Made by a program: the position numbers and the translations under genes
Shown here: positions 9,756-17,341 of the stretch, piece by piece
Layout of the letters: the number at the start of each line of letters is the position of its first letter
Position numbering within the stretch: position 1 is the stretch's first letter
The notes under the pieces: model-generated
Database searches by the model: none
The model's input: the letters and a program-made list of their open reading frames with translations, nothing else
Told to the model about the DNA's origin: nothing
Source of the DNA: Lichenicoccus sp963693035
GTDB taxonomy: Bacteria > Pseudomonadota > Alphaproteobacteria > Acetobacterales > Acetobacteraceae
Reading direction: 5' to 3'
Assembly (NCBI GenBank): GCA_963693035.2
Contig: CAXMMQ010000009.1
Coordinates: 186,001 to 250,000 of the forward strand
DNA: 64,000 nt

Positions 9756-10424
9756 ATGCCGGACTATGCGCGTGAGCGGCTGCATGGCGGCCGCGTCGCC
9801 GGCGTCGACGAAGCAGGGCGCGGGCCACTGGCCGGACCGGTGGTCGCCGCGTCGGTGCTGTTCGCCCGTGGCGTGCCACGCCGCCTTGCCCGGCTGATCG
9901 ACGACTCCAAGAAGCTCGCCGCCGCCGAGCGCGAGGCCATCCTGTTCGCCCTCAGGCGCTGCCCGGGGATCGAGATCGGCGTCGGCGCCGCGTCGGTCAA
10001 GGAGATTGCCCGCCTCAACATCCTGCATGCCAGCCTGCAGGCGATGCGTAGGGCAGTTTCCAAGCTGCCTTACCCCCCGGATTTGGTCCTGGTCGACGGC
10101 AACCAGCTGCCGCATCTCGACTGCCCGGCGCAGTGCGTCGTCGGCGGCGATGCGGCCTGCCTGTCGATCGCGGCCGCCTCCATCGTCGCCAAGGTGGTGC
10201 GCGACCGCCTGATGTCCCGGCTCGCCGCCCGGCTGCCGCATTATGGCTGGGATCATAATGCCGGCTACGCCACCAGCCTGCATCGCAGCGCGCTGATCGA
10301 TCGCGGACCAAGCCGGCACCATCGCGCGGGCTTCGGACTGGTGCGCGAACTCGCCATGCAGGCCGCAGCCTCGCAGGCCGCAGCCTTGCAGGCCACAGCC
10401 GGCGCCAGCCCGGCCGGGCTCTGA
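9756..10424 (+). CDS. rnhB: Ribonuclease HII
   Basis: Endonuclease that nicks RNA-DNA hybrids and misincorporated ribonucleotides. The active-site signature RVAGVDEAGRGPLAGPVVAA supplies the first Asp-Glu pair, DSKKL and the NILHASLQAM helix follow, and LVLVDGNQLP and AASIVAKVVRDRLM supply the other RNase H-fold elements. The length (222 residues) includes an extra C-terminal tail made by three near-identical 15-bp units, outside the catalytic fold. A GGTGGGG sequence precedes the ATG. It is followed after 8 bases by ccrM, a pairing that I infer is cotranscribed. Confidence 0.96.
   Translation: MPDYARERLHGGRVAGVDEAGRGPLAGPVVAASVLFARGVPRRLARLIDDSKKLAAAEREAILFALRRCPGIEIGVGAASVKEIARLNILHASLQAMRRAVSKLPYPPDLVLVDGNQLPHLDCPAQCVVGGDAACLSIAAASIVAKVVRDRLMSRLAARLPHYGWDHNAGYATSLHRSALIDRGPSRHHRAGFGLVRELAMQAAASQAAALQATAGASPAGL
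10358..10402 (+). repeat. Three tandem 15-bp units inside rnhB
   Basis: Units GCAGGCCGCAGCCTC, GCAGGCCGCAGCCTT and GCAGGCCACAGCCGG (10358-10372, 10373-10387, 10388-10402). They stay in frame and encode an Ala/Gln-rich tail (QAAAS, QAAAL, QATAG) after the RNase H fold. Probably a slippage-generated microsatellite that may vary in copy number. Confidence 0.85.
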
Positions 10425-10432
10425 GGCCCGGA

Positions 10433-11503
10433 TTGGAACTGCCGCTCGACCAGATCCTGGTAGGCGACTGCGTCGAGCTGATGCGGCTGCTGCCCGCCGG
10501 CTCGATCGATTGCGTGTTCGCCGATCCGCCCTACAACCTGCAGCTTCGCGGCGAACTGCGCCGTCCGGATGACAGCCTCGTTGACGGGGTCGACGACGAC
10601 TGGGACCGGTTCAGCGACTTCTCCGAATATGACCGCTTCACGCGGGCGTGGCTGGTCGAGGTGCGCCGCCTGCTGCGCAAGGATGGCACGCTGTGGGTGA
10701 TCGGCTCGTATCACAACATTTTCCGCATCGGCAGCATCCTGCAGGATCTCGGCTACTGGATCCTGAACGACGTGATCTGGCGCAAATCCAATCCCATGCC
10801 GAACTTCCGCGGCCGCCGCTTCACCAACGCGCACGAGACCATGATCTGGGCCGCGCGTGGCCGCGACAGCCGCTATCGCTTCAACTACCAGGCGATGAAG
10901 GCGCTGAACGACGACGTGCAGATGCGCAGCGACTGGCTGCTGCCGCTCTGCACCGGGCCGGAGCGGCTGCGCAACCAGCACGGACTGAAGCTGCATCCGA
11001 CGCAGAAGCCCGAGGGGCTGCTGCACCGCGTGCTGCTGGCCAGCACCGGCGTGGACGACATCGTGCTCGATCCGTTCGCCGGCACCGGCACCACGCCGGC
11101 AATGGCACGTCGCCTGCGACGGCGCTTCATCGGCATCGAGCGGCATCCGGACTATGCGGAGGCGGCGATCGGCCGGGTGCGACGCGAGCGGCCGTTGCCG
11201 ATGGACAGCGTGATGACCACCACGAACCGCAGGGAAGTGGCGCGGGTGCCATTCGGCAGCCTGGTCGAGCGCGGATTGCTGGCGGTCGGCACGGTGCTTA
11301 CCGATCGCCAGCGGCGGGTGGCGGCGACGGTGTCGCCCGATGGCAGCCTGGTCTCGGGCAGCGTCCGCGGCTCGATCCACAAGGTCGGTGCGGCGCTTAC
11401 CAATGCGCCATCCTGCAACGGCTGGACCTTCTGGCACTTCGAGGAGGCGGGCGTACTTCAGCCGCTCGATGTACTCAGAGCCAGATCCCAGGAGACCGCC
11501 TGA
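10433..11503 (+). CDS. ccrM: CcrM-type adenine-N6 DNA methyltransferase
   Basis: S-adenosylmethionine-dependent m6A methyltransferase of the beta class. The catalytic motif DPPYNLQL lies near residue 34 and the SAM-binding motif DPFAGTGTTPAM near residue 207. A C-terminal extension of about 90 residues (PFGSLVERGLLAVGTVLTDR onward) matches the RAMA-like region of CcrM. In alphaproteobacteria this enzyme methylates GANTC late in the cell cycle and controls replication-linked transcription. The start is a TTG 8 bases after the rnhB stop with GAGG upstream; no ATG is available before the catalytic motif. The gene ends inside a large stem-loop shared with the converging SWIB gene. Confidence 0.93.
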   Translation: MELPLDQILVGDCVELMRLLPAGSIDCVFADPPYNLQLRGELRRPDDSLVDGVDDDWDRFSDFSEYDRFTRAWLVEVRRLLRKDGTLWVIGSYHNIFRIGSILQDLGYWILNDVIWRKSNPMPNFRGRRFTNAHETMIWAARGRDSRYRFNYQAMKALNDDVQMRSDWLLPLCTGPERLRNQHGLKLHPTQKPEGLLHRVLLASTGVDDIVLDPFAGTGTTPAMARRLRRRFIGIERHPDYAEAAIGRVRRERPLPMDSVMTTTNRREVARVPFGSLVERGLLAVGTVLTDRQRRVAATVSPDGSLVSGSVRGSIHKVGAALTNAPSCNGWTFWHFEEAGVLQPLDVLRARSQETA

Positions 11504-11535
11504 AACAGCATGATGCGTTCAGAAGCGGTCTCCTG
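11489..11535. terminator. Stem-loop between convergent ccrM and SWIB genes
   Basis: Perfect 11-bp arms CAGGAGACCGC (11489-11499) and GCGGTCTCCTG (11525-11535). An inner 5-bp stem CTGAA/TTCAG is offset by a 2-base bulge. The ccrM stop codon lies inside it. There is no clear T-tract on either side, so it may be a bidirectional terminator or an mRNA 3'-end stabiliser rather than a classical intrinsic terminator. Confidence 0.5.
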
Positions 11536-11548
11536 GCGGAGGTCGGAG

Positions 11549-11926
11549 CTATTTGAGGTTCTGAGCAAGCAGCTTGTTCATCTCGAACATGGTTACCTTG
11601 TCCTTGTTGAACACCTTCTTGAGCTTGTCGTCGGCCAGGATCTCGCGGCCGTCGCTCGGGTTCTGCAGCTTGTGCGACTTGATGTAGTCCCAGACCCGCT
11701 TCACCACCTCGCCACGCGCCAGCTTGCCCTCGCCGACCACCGCCGCCAGCTCCGCCGACGGCTGCAGCGGCTGCTGCAGGGCGTTCGGCTTGCTGCCCGC
11801 CTTCGGCTTCTCGACGCTGTCGCTCTTCACGGCAGTCTTCGCAGGGGACGCTTTGGCGACCGGCTTGGCAGCCGGGGTCTTGGCGGGGGCGCTCTTTGGC
11901 GCTGTCTTCTTGGTGGCTTCGGTCAT
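11549..11926 (-). CDS. SWIB/MDM2-domain protein with Lys/Ala/Pro-rich tail
   Basis: A 125-residue protein. Residues 1-50 are a disordered basic tail of KxAPAKxxA repeats, like histone H1 or HU-type tails. Residues about 52-125 are a SWIB domain (LQQPLQPSAELAAVVGEGKL, then VVKRVWDYIKSHKLQNPSDG and ILADDKLKKVF). Small SWIB proteins occur in chlamydiae and some alphaproteobacteria and are thought to bind DNA or chromatin; the function here is inferred. A strong AGGAGG sits just before the ATG. It converges on ccrM. Confidence 0.88.
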   Translation of the reverse strand: MTEATKKTAPKSAPAKTPAAKPVAKASPAKTAVKSDSVEKPKAGSKPNALQQPLQPSAELAAVVGEGKLARGEVVKRVWDYIKSHKLQNPSDGREILADDKLKKVFNKDKVTMFEMNKLLAQNLK

Positions 11927-12057
11927 GGGGTCCTCCTGTGGGCGTGTGATCGTAGAGCGTTTAGGGATGCGGATAGCGCTGTGCTACGGCGAATCGGCTT
12001 CGCGACAGACTCTCGCCTGATATTCGTCGCCGCAACCATAGGTTTCTGGGCCCGTTA

Positions 12058-13122
12058 TCACGATCCCGGTGATCTGTGCCCGTTCTGTGTGTCGGAAGCC
12101 ACGTCGGCGGCGCCGAACCAGCCTTCCAGCCGCCCCGCATCGACATCCTCGAGCCTTGCCGGACGCCAGTGCGGGTTGCGGTCCTTGTCGATCACCTGCG
12201 CCCGCACCCCCTCGGCAAAGTCGGGCTCACGCAGCATGTGGCGTATCAGCCGGCGCTCCTGGGCGAGGCAGGCGGCCAGGTCCGGACGTCCGCGCGCGGT
12301 CCGGATCGATCGCAAAGTGACCTCGAGCGCGGTCGGCGAGCGTAGCGCCAGGGCCGCGAGATCGTCCGCCGCCCCAGGCTCCGGGCGATGGCGCAACGCC
12401 GCCACGATCTCCTGCATGGTGGGCGCGCAGTAGGCTGCGTCGATCCAGGCCCGCTGCTGCGCGAGCAGGCTCGCCGGCGGTGGCGCGGCAAGCGCGCTGA
12501 TCGCTTCGTCCGCATCGGTGGCCGCAAGCGCCCCGGCCAGCGTTTCGAGCCGGTCGCTGGCCAGGACATGGTCTGCGAACCCGCACTGGGTCGCATCGCC
12601 GGCCTGCATCCGGCCGCCGGTCAGGCCCAGCCGCAGGCCGAGCTGCCCGGGCGCCCGCGACAGCAGGTAGCTGCCGCCGACATCGGGCGTGAAGCCGATG
12701 ATGGTCTCCGGCATCGCCACCGCGCTGCGCTCGGTCACGATCCGGTGGCTCGCATGCGCCGAGATGCCGACGCCGCCGCCCATCACCAGCCCGTCCATCC
12801 AGGCGACCACCGGCTTCGGATAGCCGGCGATGGTCTCCAGCAGCCGGTATTCCTCATCCCAGAACAGCTCGGCACCGCGGTCCCCGGCGCGGATGCTGTC
12901 CCAGGCGGCCCTGATGTCGCCGCCGGCGCACAGGCCGCGCTCGCCGGCGCCGTCGATCAGCACGGTCCGGATGCCGGGCTCGCTCTGCCACTCCTGCAGC
13001 GCCGACCGCATCGCCTGCACCAATTCAAGGGTCAGCGCATTGAGCGCACGCGGCCGGTTCAGCGTGATGCGGCCGAGATGGCCGGTCTCGCTCAGGATGA
13101 TCTGGGGTTCGGCCCCGCTCAT
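12058..13122 (-). CDS. Enoyl-CoA hydratase/isomerase family, 3-hydroxyisobutyryl-CoA hydrolase-like
   Basis: Crotonase-fold enzyme of 354 residues, the size of HIBCH-type hydrolases rather than of short enoyl-CoA hydratases. The oxyanion-hole element GAGERGLCAGGDIRAAW and MDGLVMGGGVGISAH are visible. The catalytic segment AMPETIIGFTPDVGGSYLLS carries the Glu and the Asp of the HIBCH subgroup. The likely role is hydrolysis of 3-hydroxyisobutyryl-CoA in valine degradation. It lies 15 bases after the chorismatase gene on the same strand and may be cotranscribed with the pigment locus; whether it serves that pathway is unknown. Confidence 0.85.
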   Translation of the reverse strand: MSGAEPQIILSETGHLGRITLNRPRALNALTLELVQAMRSALQEWQSEPGIRTVLIDGAGERGLCAGGDIRAAWDSIRAGDRGAELFWDEEYRLLETIAGYPKPVVAWMDGLVMGGGVGISAHASHRIVTERSAVAMPETIIGFTPDVGGSYLLSRAPGQLGLRLGLTGGRMQAGDATQCGFADHVLASDRLETLAGALAATDADEAISALAAPPPASLLAQQRAWIDAAYCAPTMQEIVAALRHRPEPGAADDLAALALRSPTALEVTLRSIRTARGRPDLAACLAQERRLIRHMLREPDFAEGVRAQVIDKDRNPHWRPARLEDVDAGRLEGWFGAADVASDTQNGHRSPGS

Positions 13123-13137
13123 GGGTCAATCATCGAT

Positions 13138-14088
13138 CTACCCTTCAAGGACCGCTTGCGCCTCGATCTCGAGATCGAGCTCCGGGCGGCAGATCTCCGA
13201 CTGCAGGATCGCCGCCGGCGGGGCAAGGCCGGCCTCGGCGAGGCGCCGGGCGACGGCGTCGCGATCGGATGCATGCCGCAGGTAGACCTTGAGGGTCAGC
13301 GCGTTGCGTCCGAGGCCGCCCCCGGCGCCTGCCAGCAGAGCATCGAGATTGCGTATGGTCTCGTCGGCCTGCCGCAGCACGTCGCCGGCATGCAGGCTCG
13401 CATGCCCGACGATGCTCGCGGTGCCGGACACCATCAGCAGACCGGCGGCGACGGTCGCGCGCGCAAAGGCCGGCCGGCGCACCCCGTAGCGCTCGGGGTA
13501 GAGCCGCGGGCTGACCTGCCGCGGATTGTCGATGTTGCGCCCGGGTTCGCGTCCGGCCAGGAACCAGACCAGCAGGGCGTCGCCGGTGCAGCCCAATCCG
13601 CAGGCCGCAGGCGCCTGCACCGGGTCGAAGCAGGAGGCCGCGAACGCCTCCTGGCGTCCGGCATTGAAGCTCCGGTAGCGCTCCTCGCCTGCCTCGATGC
13701 GGGTGATGTTCGGCACGAAGTTGGCGATCCGCAGCAGATGCGGGCAGCCGGCCTCGCGCGCGGCGGCCAGCATGCGTGTGTAGGCGGCCCGTGCCGCATG
13801 CGAGATGGGCGCGCCTGGCGTGCCGGAGGCCGCGACCGGCTGGCGGATCATGCCGAAGCAGTAGCCGTCCGTGCTGGCCAGCAGCAGGTCCGGCCGTCGC
13901 TGCCGCCGCACCGGGTTCTCGCTGCGCCAGACCTCGCGCACGCCGGGACGATCCAGACCCGGCAGACCGACCGCGAGATCGCACTCCGCCTGTCCGGCCA
14001 GCGCCACCACGCCGAGCACGTGGTCCCGGTCGCTCAGGGGCGCGCCATCCCCGAGATAGCCGATGGAGACGGCTGGACCCGGCCGCAT
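13138..14088 (-). CDS. xanB2: Chorismatase, XanB2/FkbO-Hyg5 family (hydroxybenzoate synthase)
   Basis: A 316-residue protein of the chorismate-lyase-like family with an RidA-like fold. Marks are ASTDGYCFGMI, the segment HLLRIANFVPNITRIEAGEE followed by RYRSFNAGRQEAF, and the C-terminal ALTLKVYLRHASDRD. Xanthomonas XanB2 makes 3- and 4-hydroxybenzoate from chorismate; 3-hydroxybenzoate primes xanthomonadin. Related FkbO/Hyg5 enzymes make dihydroxycyclohexadiene acid or 3-hydroxybenzoate, so the exact product is an inference from context. It sits directly beside the aryl polyene genes, follows the MlaC-like gene with no gap, and probably supplies the aryl starter acid. Confidence 0.88.
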   Translation of the reverse strand: MRPGPAVSIGYLGDGAPLSDRDHVLGVVALAGQAECDLAVGLPGLDRPGVREVWRSENPVRRQRRPDLLLASTDGYCFGMIRQPVAASGTPGAPISHAARAAYTRMLAAAREAGCPHLLRIANFVPNITRIEAGEERYRSFNAGRQEAFAASCFDPVQAPAACGLGCTGDALLVWFLAGREPGRNIDNPRQVSPRLYPERYGVRRPAFARATVAAGLLMVSGTASIVGHASLHAGDVLRQADETIRNLDALLAGAGGGLGRNALTLKVYLRHASDRDAVARRLAEAGLAPPAAILQSEICRPELDLEIEAQAVLEG

Positions 14089-14724
14089 CTAGCGATCGGT
14101 CTGTCGTTGCAGGGCGTCGAGAAAGGCCGCCATGTCGTCGCCGTGCCGCGACAGGTAGGCATCGAAGTCGCTGCGCTTGGCGAGCCGCAGGCTCATGCCT
14201 TCGGCCACCACGTCGATGATGCGCATCGGTGGCGGATCGGTCTCCACCACCCAGGACACCCGGGCTTCGGGCGTTCCCGTCCCCTGGACCAGGGTCGGCA
14301 CCCAGGTGGAGCCATCCGGATGCACCACCGGCGGCAGGATCGCGATATGGCCGAGGCCGCCCTGATAGCTGGCCATCCGGTTGGCGATGTTGTTGACCAG
14401 CGATTTCAGGAATAGCGCGACGTAGCGCTGCCGCTGCGCGGGAGTCGCGGCCGCCCAGTGCCGCCCGAGGGCGAAGCGCGCGACCGCCTCGACATCGACC
14501 ACCCGGGCGATGAACGGCGCGAGCCGGGCGCGCTTGTCGGCGAGCGTGGAGGCGCCATCGAGCACCTGCGGGAACTGCCGCCCGACATCGCGGATGAACA
14601 GCGCGACCGGGTCCTGCGTCTCGATGCGGAAGGCCGGCGTCAGGTCCGCGGCGGCGGCGTTGCGGGTGGACAACGCAAGCCCGAGCAGCAGCAGCCTAGC
14701 CGGCAGACGGCGTCGCCGGATCAT
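14089..14724 (-). CDS. MlaC/Ttg2D-family periplasmic phospholipid/lipid-binding protein
   Basis: A 211-residue exported protein. The start MIRRRRLPARLLLLGLALS is a clear signal peptide (basic n-region, Leu-rich h-region, cleavage near RNAAAA). The mature part has the MlaC pattern: LADKRARLAPFIARVVDVEA, VARFALGRHW, ATPAQRQRYVALFLKSLVNN and a C-terminal LRLAKRSDFDAYLSRHGDDM. MlaC proteins carry lipids between inner and outer membrane. No MlaABDEF genes are nearby, so in this pigment locus it may carry the polyene lipid; that is inference. The ATG overlaps the stop of the methyltransferase gene (ATGA, 14721-14724). Confidence 0.85.
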   Translation of the reverse strand: MIRRRRLPARLLLLGLALSTRNAAAADLTPAFRIETQDPVALFIRDVGRQFPQVLDGASTLADKRARLAPFIARVVDVEAVARFALGRHWAAATPAQRQRYVALFLKSLVNNIANRMASYQGGLGHIAILPPVVHPDGSTWVPTLVQGTGTPEARVSWVVETDPPPMRIIDVVAEGMSLRLAKRSDFDAYLSRHGDDMAAFLDALQRQTDR

Positions 14725-15551
14725 GATCCGCGGGCGGCATGCACCGGCAACGCCCGGCGCGCCGTGTAGGTCTTGAGCAGCCCGAACTGGGTCTCGCAGC
14801 GTGGGTCGGCGAAGCCGCTGGCGCCGAGGGCCGCGAGGATCGCCGCCTCCGGCACGCAATGCTCGATGGTGTCCCAGTAGTAGCGCATCATCCGGTCGGC
14901 GGCGGCGCCGCCGCCGGTCAGCCGCCCCAGCAACGGCACCATCCGGCCGAGATAGAGCCGCGCGAGGCCACCGCGGATCCGGCCGGGAGGGCTTGCGATC
15001 TCCATCAGCACCAGCCTGCCGCCCGGCCGCAGCACGCGACGGAAGCCGGCGAAGGCGGCGCGGAGATCGGCGACGTGGCGCAATGCATAGCCCATCGTGA
15101 CCATGTCGAAGCCGCCATCGCAAATCGGCAGGTGCCCGGCATCGGCCATCACCAGCGCCAGGCCATCGTGGCGGGCGGCGACGGCGAGCATGCCGGCGCT
15201 CAGGTCGAGCCCGACCACCAGGCCCTGCGACTGCACGATGCGCAGCGCCTCGCGCGCCACCAGCCCGGTGCCGGTGGCGACGTCGAGCACCCGGTCGCCC
15301 GGCCGCAGCCCGGCGCCGCGCAACGTCCGGGCCCGGTAGCCGGCGCCGGTATTGAACGAGAACAGCCGGTTGAGCCGGTCATAATCACGAGCGCCGTCGT
15401 CGAACAGCCGACGCACGAAGCCGATCCGGGAGGCGGCCTCGCCGTACCAGCCGGCCAGCACCGGATGCGGCGCATCCGGGAGGGACTTCGGCGGGCTCGT
15501 TTCGTCGTCCGGACGTTCCGCCGGCATCACATCCCCGTCCGTGCTGCACAA
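14721..15551 (-). CDS. UbiE/COQ5-like class I SAM methyltransferase
   Basis: A 276-residue Rossmann methyltransferase. The N-terminal region YDRLNRLFSFNTGAGYRART is the UbiE signature region, the SAM motif I is VLDVATGTGLVAREAL, and GGFDMVTMGYALRHV and FRRVLRPGGRLVLMEI are motifs II-III. An alternative start at 15527 (MPAERP) would drop 8 residues. UbiE proteins C-methylate quinones, but a second quinone role is less likely here than methylation of the aryl head group, since APE loci commonly carry a methyltransferase. It is the first gene of the minus-strand operon methyltransferase, MlaC-like, chorismatase, hydrolase. Confidence 0.85.
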   Translation of the reverse strand: MCSTDGDVMPAERPDDETSPPKSLPDAPHPVLAGWYGEAASRIGFVRRLFDDGARDYDRLNRLFSFNTGAGYRARTLRGAGLRPGDRVLDVATGTGLVAREALRIVQSQGLVVGLDLSAGMLAVAARHDGLALVMADAGHLPICDGGFDMVTMGYALRHVADLRAAFAGFRRVLRPGGRLVLMEIASPPGRIRGGLARLYLGRMVPLLGRLTGGGAAADRMMRYYWDTIEHCVPEAAILAALGASGFADPRCETQFGLLKTYTARRALPVHAARGS

Positions 15552-15665
15552 CTTGCCTGCACGCCGCCCTACAACCGCAGCGCGATTCGTGCTAGGCTAT
15601 GCATTATATAAACGTTCGGTAACTCGGTCGGTCGGCCCGGCCGCGGTGGATCAGGGGAGCGCGCA
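15552..15665. promoter_or_regulatory. Divergent promoter region of the aryl polyene locus
   Basis: A 114-base gap between the divergent methyltransferase and acyltransferase genes. It contains the most AT-rich stretch in this part of the window (about 15599-15616, TATGCATTATATAAACG), where -10 elements for either strand could sit. I could not fix a -35/-10 pair with good spacing, so only the region is annotated. Confidence 0.4.
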
Positions 15666-16505
15666 GTGTCCCATCCAGCAAAGCCGGCGATGGCCGTGCG
15701 CCCCCTGGCCGAGGCGCGCCAGCCGGGGACGGGCGCGTCCGTTCTAAAACGCGTCTGCTTCGTCGTGATGCTGGCATTATGGGGCGCGGGGTGCCTCGGC
15801 TGGAGCCTGGCTGCACTCGTGCTGCGCGTGCTGCTGCCGGCATCGCTGCGCGAGCCGGTCGGCCAGTGGGGCATTCAGGTCGGCTTCCGTAACATGCTCT
15901 GGCTGATGCGGTGCCTGGGCCTGGTGCGCCTCGACCTCGGAGCGCTCGATGCGTTGCCACCGGATGTGCCGATGGTGATCGCCTGCAACCATCCCGGGCT
16001 GCTCGATGCGGTGGTGGTCACCAGCCGCCTGCGCGGCGTCGTCTGCATCACCAAGGCGGCGCTGTGGGACAACCCGTTCCTCGGCGGCGGCATCCGGCTC
16101 GCCGGCTACCTACGAAACGATTCACCGATGGCCTTGGTGCGCGCCGGGGTGGCGTCGCTGGCGCGCGGCCGGCGATTGCTGGTGTTTCCGGAAGGCACCC
16201 GCACGCCGCGGGGGGCGGCGGTCGGCGAATTTCGCGCCGGCTTCGCCCTGATGGCCCGCACCGCCGGCGTGCCGGTGCAGTCCGTCCTGATCGAGACCGG
16301 GAGCCCCTACCTGCGCAAGGGCTGGCCGCTTCTCCGCATGCCGGCGTTCCCGATCGTGATACGGGTGCGGGTGGGACGCCAGTTCCGGGTGGACCGCGAT
16401 GTCAGGTTGTTCGTGGACACGCTGCACCGGTATTTCGAGCAGGAACTCGGCAGCGCAGCCGGACCGGCACAGGCAAGGCCGCCACAGATGAGACAGACCG
16501 CATGA
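15666..16505 (+). CDS. PlsC-type 1-acyl-glycerol-3-phosphate acyltransferase family protein (APE locus)
   Basis: Membrane-associated LPLAT acyltransferase of 279 residues. An N-terminal hydrophobic helix (VCFVVMLALWGAGCLGWSLA) precedes the catalytic NHPGLLDAV (HX4D motif, about residues 108-113) and FPEGTRTPRG (about residue 174). The start is GTG with AGGGGAG upstream. APE loci typically carry such acyltransferases, which are proposed to attach the polyene acid to a lipid carrier, so I infer this role over ordinary phospholipid synthesis. It overlaps the next gene by 4 bases (ATGA). Confidence 0.87.
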   Translation: MSHPAKPAMAVRPLAEARQPGTGASVLKRVCFVVMLALWGAGCLGWSLAALVLRVLLPASLREPVGQWGIQVGFRNMLWLMRCLGLVRLDLGALDALPPDVPMVIACNHPGLLDAVVVTSRLRGVVCITKAALWDNPFLGGGIRLAGYLRNDSPMALVRAGVASLARGRRLLVFPEGTRTPRGAAVGEFRAGFALMARTAGVPVQSVLIETGSPYLRKGWPLLRMPAFPIVIRVRVGRQFRVDRDVRLFVDTLHRYFEQELGSAAGPAQARPPQMRQTA

Positions 16506-17341
16506 GCGCAATCGGACCGCGGCGCTCTGCGACCCACCTGCTGCTGATCCCAAGCTACAATACCGGGGCTCGCCTGTTCGAGACGGTCCGCGCCGCGCGG
16601 GCCGCCTGGGCGCCGGTCTGGGTGGTGGTGGATGGCAGCACCGACAGCACCGGCGCTGCCATGCAGGCGCTGGCCCGGCACGACCCGGACCTGCACGTCC
16701 TCGTGCTGGACCGCAACCGCGGCAAGGGTGCGGCGATCCTCGCCGGGCTCGACCAGGCGCACGCGGCCGGCTTCACCCATGTGCTGACCATGGATGCGGA
16801 CGGCCAGCATCCCGCCGACGAGATCGGCCGCTTCATGCATGCCTCGATGCTCGCTCCCGATGCGATGATCCTCGGCCAGCCGGTGTTCGGCCCCGAGGCG
16901 CCGGCGGTGCGCGTGCAGGGGCGCCGGCTGTCCAATGCCTGCGCCGACATCCAGACCGGCGGGGCCGGGATCGGCGACACCCTGTTCGGGTATCGCGTCT
17001 ATCCGGTGGCGCCGCTGCGCGCGGTGATGCACCGCACAAGCTGGATGCGCCGATACGATTTCGACACCGAGGCGGCGGTGCGGCTGTGCTGGGCAGGCAT
17101 CCGGCCGCTGCGGCTGTCGGCGGCGGTGCGCTACCTCACGCCGGCGGAAGGCGGCGTCTCGCACTTCCGCTACGGGCGCGACAATCTGCAACTCGTCTGG
17201 ATGCACCTGCGCCTCGCCGTCATCGGCCTGGCACTGCACCTGCCGGTCATGCTGCGCCTGCGGGCGTGCTGTCCGGATCCTGGCGCGCCATCCGCGCGGC
17301 CGGCGCTGCCGGAACGAGGCCAGGCGCGCAGTCCAGGCTGA
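16502..17341 (+). CDS. Family 2 glycosyltransferase (APE locus)
   Basis: A GT-A fold glycosyltransferase of 279 residues. The nucleotide-sugar region is LLLIPSYNTG, VVVDGSTDST and RNRGKGAAILAGL. The DXD-like motif is MDADGQHPADEI and the acceptor region is WMRRYDFDTEAAVRLCW. A C-terminal hydrophobic patch (AVIGLALHLPVML) may touch the membrane. GT2 enzymes are a regular part of APE/xanthomonadin loci, presumably glycosylating the lipid-linked pigment. The start overlaps the previous stop. The 3' end overlaps the converging deacetylase gene by 95 bases. Confidence 0.88.
   Translation: MSAIGPRRSATHLLLIPSYNTGARLFETVRAARAAWAPVWVVVDGSTDSTGAAMQALARHDPDLHVLVLDRNRGKGAAILAGLDQAHAAGFTHVLTMDADGQHPADEIGRFMHASMLAPDAMILGQPVFGPEAPAVRVQGRRLSNACADIQTGGAGIGDTLFGYRVYPVAPLRAVMHRTSWMRRYDFDTEAAVRLCWAGIRPLRLSAAVRYLTPAEGGVSHFRYGRDNLQLVWMHLRLAVIGLALHLPVMLRLRACCPDPGAPSARPALPERGQARSPG

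Noticed and set aside
10358..10402. Short tandem repeats considered as a CRISPR remnant
   Set aside because: Three adjacent 15-bp units without spacers, in frame within rnhB.
12058..13122. Counting the HIBCH-like hydrolase as an aryl polyene gene
   Set aside because: It lies beside the chorismatase but belongs to valine catabolism by family; position alone does not establish a role in the pigment pathway.
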